From: Bacillota bacterium
GTDB lineage: Bacteria; Bacillota; UBA4882; UBA8346
NCBI GenBank assembly: GCA_012735315.1
Contig: JAAYHS010000116.1
Coordinates: forward strand, 1 to 64,000
DNA: 64,000 nucleotides
Direction of reading: 5' to 3'
In this document: positions 58,253-64,000 of the stretch, piece by piece
Numbering within the stretch: position 1 is the first letter of the stretch
Layout of the letters: each line of letters begins with the position of its first letter
The notes under the pieces: model-generated
Seen by the model: only the letters and a program-made list of their open reading frames with translations
Database searches by the model: none
What the model was told of the DNA's origin: nothing
Made by a program: the position numbers and the translations under genes

Positions 58253-59917
58253 ATGTCCAAACAATTGGAATATACTCTGCCGGATGGAACCAAATGCGCT
58301 TATCCGGCGGGAACGAGTTTGCGGCAAATTGCCGCTGATTTCCAACCGCGGTATACTTCGCCGATAGTGGCGGCGATCTTGAACAACCAATTCCTTGATT
58401 TGCTTCATATTCCCCAAAGCGGCGGCGCTTTGAGGTTAATCGATCTTTCCGACCGGGACGGCATCCGGGTCTATTCCCGGAGTTTGTCGCTGGTGCTGTT
58501 TCGAGCGGCCTACGAGGTACTGCCCGGCTGTAAGGTGAGGATCGAACATTCTTTAAGCAAGGGAATTTACGGAGAGATCGAATGCCCCAATAATCAGCCG
58601 TTGACTGAAAAGGAAGTCCGGTTGATAGCGGAACGGATGCGGGAGATTATCGACGCCGATGAGCCGATCATTAAGGAAACCGTCCATTTGGAAAAAGCGA
58701 TTCGCTTTTTTGAGCAAGAGAAGCGGCTCGATAAGGTCCGTCTCTTGAAATATAAAGAAAAACCGGAACTTCACATCTACCGCTGCGGTAATTACACCGA
58801 CTATCTGTATGGTTATATGACTCCGTCAACCGGATATTTAAAGCAATTCGAACTGAAATATTATTTCCCGGGATTCATTTTGAGATTTCCCTCGGTGGAG
58901 AGTCCCGCGGCGATCCCCAAATTTGTGGAACAACGAAAGCTGTTCCGGGTATTTTTTGAATTTGAAAAATGGGGGCGGATCTTGGAGGTGGCGGATGTAG
59001 GCGCCCTTAATGAGCAAATCGTTAGCGGCAAGGGCGGTGATTTGATCCGGATTGCCGAAGCCTTGCATGAAAAGAAAATAGCTCAAATCGCCGATCAAAT
59101 AAGCGCCGATCGCGACCGGATCCGGATCATCTTGATCGCCGGTCCGTCATCCTCGGGTAAAACCACGTTTGCGCAGCGGTTGGCGGTTCAGTTGCGGGTA
59201 AACGGGTTAAGGCCGATTTCAATCTCCATCGACGACTATTTTATCGACCGCGATCGGACTCCGCTCGGTCCCGACGGTTTGCCCGATTTCGAGTGTCTCG
59301 AAGCGATTGATCTGGAGTTGTTTAACGAGCAAATTACCGCTTTGATTCAGGGTCTCCCGGTCATAATGCCCCGCTATGATTTTCAAAAAGGAAAGCGCGA
59401 ATTCAGAAGCGAACCGATGCGGATCACCGAAGATCAACCGATTATTATCGAGGGTATTCATGGTTTGAACGATCGCTTAACCTCGGAAATTCCCAAGGAT
59501 AATAAGTTCAAAATTTATATAAGCGCTCTGACGCAGTTAAATATCGACGACCACAACCGGATTCCCACCACCGACAACCGGATTATCAGAAGAATCGTTC
59601 GGGATCACCAATTTCGCGGACATGACGCGATTGCGACCATCGGGTGGTGGCCCATGGTCCGGAGGGGCGAAGAAAACTATATTTTCCCTTTCCAAGAGGA
59701 AGCGGATGTAATGTTTAATTCAGCTTTAATTTATGAGTTGGCGGTATTGAAAACTTATGCCGAACCTTTATTGGCCGGTATTACTCCCGACTACCCGGAA
59801 CATACCGAAGCCAAACGGCTGTTGAAATTTTTGAGTTATTTCAAACCCCTTGCCGATGATGAGGTGCCGTTGAATTCCATTCTCCGGGAGTTTGTAGGCA
59901 GCAGCTGTTTCCGATAA
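58253..59917 (+). CDS. Uridine kinase-like nucleoside kinase with TGS/tRNA-synthetase-like N-terminus
   Basis: 554 residues. The N-terminal part (about 1-260) resembles the TGS and second-additional domains of threonyl-tRNA synthetase; the C-terminal part (about 285-550) is a P-loop kinase with Walker A IAGPSSSGKTTFAQRL and ISIDDYFIDRD as in uridine kinases. This fusion is known in Bacillota as a nucleoside kinase. The nucleoside substrate is not established. GGAGG precedes the ATG. Confidence 0.85.
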   Translation: MSKQLEYTLPDGTKCAYPAGTSLRQIAADFQPRYTSPIVAAILNNQFLDLLHIPQSGGALRLIDLSDRDGIRVYSRSLSLVLFRAAYEVLPGCKVRIEHSLSKGIYGEIECPNNQPLTEKEVRLIAERMREIIDADEPIIKETVHLEKAIRFFEQEKRLDKVRLLKYKEKPELHIYRCGNYTDYLYGYMTPSTGYLKQFELKYYFPGFILRFPSVESPAAIPKFVEQRKLFRVFFEFEKWGRILEVADVGALNEQIVSGKGGDLIRIAEALHEKKIAQIADQISADRDRIRIILIAGPSSSGKTTFAQRLAVQLRVNGLRPISISIDDYFIDRDRTPLGPDGLPDFECLEAIDLELFNEQITALIQGLPVIMPRYDFQKGKREFRSEPMRITEDQPIIIEGIHGLNDRLTSEIPKDNKFKIYISALTQLNIDDHNRIPTTDNRIIRRIVRDHQFRGHDAIATIGWWPMVRRGEENYIFPFQEEADVMFNSALIYELAVLKTYAEPLLAGITPDYPEHTEAKRLLKFLSYFKPLADDEVPLNSILREFVGSSCFR

Positions 59918-59994
59918 ATGAAAATTAAGCGGATCGACTTGACGTTTTTCAGAAAATAATGTTAAAATTAATCGAACCAGCCACTTGGCAATGG

Positions 59995-60045
59995 TGATAA
60001 ATCCGGAACAAAGGTCTTCTTTCTTCCGGTCGTTTTTTTATTATA
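59995..60045 (+). terminator. Terminator after kinase / before lysA
   Basis: CCGGAACAAAG (about 60003) pairs with CTTTCTTCCGG (ending about 60030), then TTTTTTT. It could end the kinase transcript or act as an attenuator in a lysA leader, since TTGACG..TTAAAA lies about 60 bp upstream. Confidence 0.55.
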
Positions 60046-60079
60046 TAGGGAGGCTGGACTTTCAAGGAGGTTTTCGGTT

Positions 60080-61429
60080 ATGAAATTGCGTGAAAACATG
60101 AGAATCAACGCCGCCGGTCATTTGGAGATTGCGGGCTGCGACACGGTGGATTTGGCGCGGGAGTATGGGACTCCCTTATATGTATTGGATGAAGAAATGG
60201 TCCGTTATCAATGCCGCGCTTACCGTGAAGCGTTAGCCGAATATTATCCCGATTCGATGGTTGTCTTTGCCGCTAAAGCTTTAATGACCATGGCGATCAC
60301 CCGGATTATCGACGAAGAAGGTCTGGGGCTGGACGTGGTTTCCGGCGGCGAACTTTATACCGCTTATAAAGCCGGTTTTCCAATGGAGAAAATCATTTTT
60401 CACGGCAACAACAAATCGCCCGAAGAATTACAAATGGCTTTGGAATACGGGGTTGGAATAATCGTAGTGGACAACCTTTTAGAACTGGAGCGTTTAAATA
60501 AAATGGCGCTCCAAAAAGGGAGAAAAGCTTCCGTTTTATTCCGGTTAACACCGGGCGTTGAAGCGCATACCCACTCTTACACCCAAACCGGTCAGCAGGA
60601 TTCCAAGTTTGGGTTGGGAATCCGGGACGGCGTCGCCCGTGAGGCGATTACCCATGCTTTGACATTGCCCGGTATTGAGGTTAAGGGGGTCCATTGTCAT
60701 ATCGGTTCTCAAATATTCGATATTGAACCTTATAAGCTGGCGGTCAATGTCATGTTCGATTTTTTGGAGGAACTCAGAACGGCTGCCGGTTTTGAGGCGG
60801 AAATTTTAGATATGGGCGGCGGTTTAGGTATCGTCTATCATGAAGGGGATCAACCGGCGACGATTGAGGAATGCGTGCAATTAATAGCCGGCGCGGCCCG
60901 TGAAGAAGCCGAGCGGCGCAATTATCCGTTGCCCAAATTGGTTTTAGAACCCGGGCGTTCATTGGTGGGCGAAGCGGGGACTACTTTATATACGGTCGGT
61001 AGTATTAAAGAAATTCCCGGAATAAGATGTTATCTGGCGGTTGACGGCGGTATGGCCGATAATCCGAGAGTGGCTTTGTATCAAGCCGAATACGAAGGGT
61101 TGATCGCTAATAAGGCCAACCGCAAACGGGAAAAACTAGTGACGATCACCGGTAAATGTTGCGAATCCGGCGATATGTTGATTTGGGATATTTTAGTGGC
61201 CGATCCCGAACCCGGCGACATTCTGGCGATCTTTTCAACCGGGGCTTATAATTACTCCATGGCCAGCAACTATAATCGGTTGCCGAGGCCGGCTATGGTT
61301 TTGGTCCAAAAAGGACAAGCCGACTTGATTGTAGCCCGTGAAACATATGAGGATTTGATTGCCTTAGATCGAGTACCGGCGCGCTTACGCTTACAACAAT
61401 TCTCAGCCGTTTCCGGCGACCGGCCCTAA
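60080..61429 (+). CDS. lysA: Diaminopimelate decarboxylase
   Basis: Last step of lysine synthesis. 449 residues: PLYVLDEEMVRYQCRAY, FAAKALMTMAITRI with the PLP Lys, VKGVHCHIGSQIFD, EPGRSLVGEAGTTLYTVGS, CCESGDMLIWD with the catalytic Cys, and GAYNYSMASNYNRLPRPAMVLV. AAGGAGG precedes the ATG. No lysine riboswitch was recognised in the leader. Confidence 0.95.
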   Translation: MKLRENMRINAAGHLEIAGCDTVDLAREYGTPLYVLDEEMVRYQCRAYREALAEYYPDSMVVFAAKALMTMAITRIIDEEGLGLDVVSGGELYTAYKAGFPMEKIIFHGNNKSPEELQMALEYGVGIIVVDNLLELERLNKMALQKGRKASVLFRLTPGVEAHTHSYTQTGQQDSKFGLGIRDGVAREAITHALTLPGIEVKGVHCHIGSQIFDIEPYKLAVNVMFDFLEELRTAAGFEAEILDMGGGLGIVYHEGDQPATIEECVQLIAGAAREEAERRNYPLPKLVLEPGRSLVGEAGTTLYTVGSIKEIPGIRCYLAVDGGMADNPRVALYQAEYEGLIANKANRKREKLVTITGKCCESGDMLIWDILVADPEPGDILAIFSTGAYNYSMASNYNRLPRPAMVLVQKGQADLIVARETYEDLIALDRVPARLRLQQFSAVSGDRP

Positions 61430-61523
61430 AGGGAGCCGACTTTAACCGCTAACGGAAGGATAATCCGGCGCTCGTGTTGAATATCTTAAGGGTTCGGTTA
61501 AAAACAATCCAAATGCTGTCTAA

Positions 61524-62066
61524 ATGGAGAGGTGCTTCTTGGGTGGGGTATTGAAGCGAATTTTTTGGTGGTGGAGACCGGGAATGAACAAAGAAGGCCG
61601 AAAACTAATCGACGATTATCTGGATGATGCGGGTAAATTTCTGTTTTCGCAAATGAGTAAAGCCGATCAGCATCATTCCATTGCGGTAGCTCAAACTATT
61701 CTTACTCAAGCCGCCTATTTACGGGGCGTTAAAATTAAATCATTGGTTAAAGCCGCATTATTGCACGATATCGGCAAGGTTGAAGGAGATTTTAACTTAT
61801 TAAGCAGGTTATTCGTGGGAATAATCCGGAGGGTTAAACCCACTCTCCGCGGGAAGTTGGCTATTACCAATCCCAGTAATTTGTGGGAAAAAATTAAATA
61901 TGGCTGTTATGTCGATCTGGTTCATCCTGCCCGGGGAGCTCATATGGCCAAGATATTCGGGATTGAGCCGGCGGTGGTGGAGATGATCAGGCGTCACCAC
62001 GACCCTCCCTGTGACGGCCAAAGTCCGGAATTAACCTGGTTACAGACGGCGGACGCTAAAAACTAG
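61524..62066 (+). CDS. HD-domain hydrolase
   Basis: An HD-superfamily protein of about 175-180 residues: H..(QHHSIAVAQTILTQ), LLHDIGKVEGDF (HD pair), HPARGAHMA and RRHHDPP give the metal ligands. Phosphohydrolases of this kind act on nucleotides or cyclic di-nucleotides, but the substrate is unknown. Start unclear: GGAGAGGTG (61526-61534) favours the TTG at 61539; the ATG at 61524 precedes it. Confidence 0.78.
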   Translation: MERCFLGGVLKRIFWWWRPGMNKEGRKLIDDYLDDAGKFLFSQMSKADQHHSIAVAQTILTQAAYLRGVKIKSLVKAALLHDIGKVEGDFNLLSRLFVGIIRRVKPTLRGKLAITNPSNLWEKIKYGCYVDLVHPARGAHMAKIFGIEPAVVEMIRRHHDPPCDGQSPELTWLQTADAKN

Positions 62067-62070
62067 TTCC

Positions 62071-62245
62071 GAGTTCCGGGTTCCGGTTTCTCCGTTCCGC
62101 GTTCCGAGTTCCGGGTTCCGGTTTCTCCGTTCCGCGTTCCGAGTTCCGAGTTCCGGGTTTTGCGTTCCGAGTTCCGAGTTCCGGGTTTTGCGTTCGGGGT
62201 TCCGAGTTGTCAGTTTCCAGTTCCCAGTTTCCAGTTCCCAGTTTC
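62071..62245. repeat. Heptamer-based higher-order repeat array
   Basis: A 35-bp block is repeated exactly (62071-62105 and 62106-62140), then a 28-bp block occurs twice with one difference (62141-62168 and 62169-62196). All are built of GTTCCG-type 7-mers (GTTCCGA, GTTCCGG, GTTCCGC). It then drifts to CAGTTTC/CAGTTCC 7-mers (about 62211-62245). Non-coding, between an HD protein and scpA. Confidence 0.9.
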
Positions 62246-62310
62246 GGATTTCGAGTTACTGAACGGAGCTGAAATTAACAGAAAGCCAAGAATCAAAACG
62301 GCGGTTGGAG

Positions 62311-63057
62311 ATGGACTATCAAATTGAATTAGATGTTTTTCAAGGGCCTCTCGACTTACTGCTTCATTTAATTGAAAAAGAAGAGGTAGATATTTATAAC
62401 ATCCCGATAGCGATCATTACCGAAAAATACTTGGATTATCTTCACACCCTACAAATGTTGAATTTGGAGGTAGTCGGCGATTTTCTGGTAATGGCCGCTA
62501 CTTTAATGCAGATTAAAGTGAAAATGTTGTTGCCCCAGAGTTCATTTTCATCCGAGGAAAGCTTTGAGGACGACGAAAGCGACCCTCGCCTGGAGCTTGC
62601 CCTGAAGTTGATCGAATATAAAAAAATTAAAGAAGCGTCACTCAGTCTTCAGAAATTAGAAAAAAACCGACTGCTGTATTATACGCGCAGCGGCGGCGAG
62701 TTCGCCGACAAAATGGTTACACCCGCAAGCGATCCGCTTAAAGATTTATCGGTTTGGGACTTGGTTGAGGCTTTTAAAGTGATCTTGGAGAGTCTTGAGG
62801 AAAAGCCGTTTGAATGTTTGCCCAAACGAGAGGTTTCCATTAAACAACGGATGACGGAGATCATGGATTTGGTAAGTAAGGAAGGGACGTTGCTCTTCCA
62901 AAAAGTTTTTGCGGAAGTTAAAACCAAACTCGGTTTAATAACCTGTTTTTTAGCGGTCTTGGAATTGGTCCGGATTCGAAAAATTTCAGTTTCCCAGTCG
63001 GCGCTTTTTGGCGAGATTATACTTTCACTTCCGAAAAAGGTGAGTAACACGGCATGA
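62311..63057 (+). CDS. scpA: Segregation and condensation protein A
   Basis: Kleisin subunit of the SMC-ScpAB condensin. 248 residues: YQIELDVFQGPLDLLLHLIEKEEVDIYNIPI at the N-terminus (SMC neck contact) and a C-terminal winged helix ending in VRIRKISVSQSALFGEI. ATG 62311 or TTG 62305 may start it. It overlaps scpB. Confidence 0.95.
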   Translation: MDYQIELDVFQGPLDLLLHLIEKEEVDIYNIPIAIITEKYLDYLHTLQMLNLEVVGDFLVMAATLMQIKVKMLLPQSSFSSEESFEDDESDPRLELALKLIEYKKIKEASLSLQKLEKNRLLYYTRSGGEFADKMVTPASDPLKDLSVWDLVEAFKVILESLEEKPFECLPKREVSIKQRMTEIMDLVSKEGTLLFQKVFAEVKTKLGLITCFLAVLELVRIRKISVSQSALFGEIILSLPKKVSNTA

Positions 63058-63635
63058 ATTTGTTAATGGCGCGAGCGGTTATCGAAGCGTTAATCTTCGC
63101 TTCCTCGGAACCGGTAACCGCCAAAACCATTTCCGATATTACCGGTATTAGCGAACACACCATCAAACAAATTATCAACGATCTGATCGATGAGTACCGG
63201 AGCCAAAAACGGGGCATTCAAATTAATGAAGTAGCGAACGGTTTTCAGTTTTGTACACATCCCGAATGCGCTCCCTATATCGATAAACTGCAAAAAGTTC
63301 CGCGTAATGTCGGATTATCTCAGGCGGCCATCGAAACCTTGGCGATCATCGCTTATAAGCAGCCGATTACTAAGGCGGAGATCGAAGCTTTACGCGGCGT
63401 AAGCGTGGAGAGCGCGCTGGCAACCTTGATGGAACGGGGTTTGATTGAAGAAGCGGGCCGCAAGGACCGTCCGGGTAGACCGATTTTATACCGGACTTCC
63501 CGTCAATTTTTAAAATATTTCGGGCTTAAGGATTTGAATGATTTACCTAAAATTCCGGAGTGGATCGGTCAAGAAAAACCCCCTGATGAACAGCGGGAGA
63601 CAACGGAGGCTGAAACGGATGTGGGAATTAATTAA
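63054..63635 (+). CDS. scpB: Segregation and condensation protein B
   Basis: Double winged-helix partner of ScpA, 193 residues: ARAVIEALIFASSEPVTAKTISDITGI, then AAIETLAIIAYKQPITKAEIEALRGVS and GRKDRPGRPILYRTSRQFLKYFGLKDLNDLP. It overlaps scpA by four bases. Confidence 0.95.
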   Translation: MNLLMARAVIEALIFASSEPVTAKTISDITGISEHTIKQIINDLIDEYRSQKRGIQINEVANGFQFCTHPECAPYIDKLQKVPRNVGLSQAAIETLAIIAYKQPITKAEIEALRGVSVESALATLMERGLIEEAGRKDRPGRPILYRTSRQFLKYFGLKDLNDLPKIPEWIGQEKPPDEQRETTEAETDVGIN

Positions 63636-63927
63636 AAAACGGATAAAATTTCAACCCACCAGAGATAATAATTATTATTGGGGGCTGGCGCTATTACAGG
63701 CGGGCATTCTTACTATATTTTGGTATTTAAAGTTTGATCTCTTTGAACCGTTATCGTTTTTAATCACTTTTTTGATTTGCGGGTGGGGTTTTGTCTTGTT
63801 ATGGAAAAGCGATAATGATCTGCGTTTCAAACAAGCGCAAACGCGGATTGAACAACTTGAACGCGAGTTGTTATACACCAAATTAATGATAACTCCGGCG
63901 CATCTATTGAAACGAAATCGCAGGTAG
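63619..63927 (+). CDS. Small membrane protein with coiled tail
   Basis: About 102 residues: two membrane segments (YYWGLALLQAGILTIFWYL and FLITFLICGWGFVLLW) then a helical RFKQAQTRIEQLERELLY coil. ATG 63619 follows GGAGG at about 63606; it overlaps scpB. Unknown family. Confidence 0.65.
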   Translation: MWELIKKRIKFQPTRDNNYYWGLALLQAGILTIFWYLKFDLFEPLSFLITFLICGWGFVLLWKSDNDLRFKQAQTRIEQLERELLYTKLMITPAHLLKRNRR

Positions 63928-63936
63928 ATTCGGATC

Positions 63937-64000
63937 ATGTTATTGACAGCCAAGGGCCGTGTTTTATCGATTCTTGAAACGGATGATCATATTCAGGAAC
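63937..64000 (+). CDS. Partial gene at window end
   Basis: The frame opens ATG at 63937 and reads MLLTAKGRVLSILETDDHIQE before the window ends. The start GRVLSI..HIQE might fit a DUF3866-like protein, but 21 residues are too few to assign. The ribosome site is weak. Confidence 0.35.
   Translation, partial: MLLTAKGRVLSILETDDHIQE

Noticed and set aside
59919-60079. Lysine riboswitch before lysA
   Set aside because: The leader is too short (about 110-140 nt) and lacks the L-box conserved junction; only a terminator-like hairpin is seen.

Overview
The window looks like chromosome from a Gram-positive (Bacillota), probably anaerobic, bacterium. Evidence: a T-box leader before valS, a SAM-I riboswitch before metK, strong GGAGG ribosome sites with several TTG/GTG starts, a complete Rnf complex, an F-type ATP synthase operon and scpA-scpB. 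A clostridial or Limnochordia/Hydrogenispora-like lineage would fit, but I cannot place it more finely from the sequence alone.

Layout. 1-900: gene-free, with short palindromes and an exactly phased 21-bp repeat array. 911-7080: nitroreductase, long glutamine synthetase, TsaC/Sua5, a DUF3108-like exported protein, an arginine-phosphatase-like protein with a coiled-coil insert, and upp. 7426-14546: the ATP synthase operon (AtpZ-like, subunit I, a, c, b, delta, alpha, gamma, beta, epsilon). 14700-19400: a nucleotidyltransferase-like protein, a decayed cyclophilin, an unknown protein, a LysM protein with a structured leader, repeats, and a stand-alone AICAR transformylase. 19523-26252: an accessory-looking block with an EFR1 flavodoxin-ferredoxin, a LysR regulator and a divergent four-gene operon (DASS anion permease, membrane-anchored exported protein, ApgM-like phosphomutase/phosphatase, beta-CASP-like metallo-hydrolase). 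26525-31740: unknown proteins, then T-box and valS. 31936-41835: Na/Pi symporter, deoB, pyrimidine nucleoside phosphorylase and rnfCDGEAB. 41977-50155: CsgG/PEGA-like protein, CorA with a candidate switching leader, repeat cluster, tRNA-Pro, RNA-processing-type metallo-beta-lactamase, AdoMetDC-like pseudoenzyme, tldD and tldE. 50560-56851: accD-accA-pfkA-pyk, then SAM riboswitch and metK. 57231-64000: response regulator, a lone Flp pilin, a TGS-type uridine kinase, lysA, an HD protein, a heptamer array, scpA-scpB, a small membrane protein and the start of another gene.

How the genes fit together. Rnf (ferredoxin:NAD+ oxidoreductase coupled to an ion gradient) and ATP synthase form the energy core. 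PfkA, Pyk and AccDA link glycolysis to lipid synthesis, and DeoB with the nucleoside phosphorylase salvages nucleosides. The least explained parts are the LysR/DASS operon, two leaders that look like RNA switches (before the LysM gene and before corA), and several families of interspersed repeats, one of which is a composite element present twice in opposite orientation.
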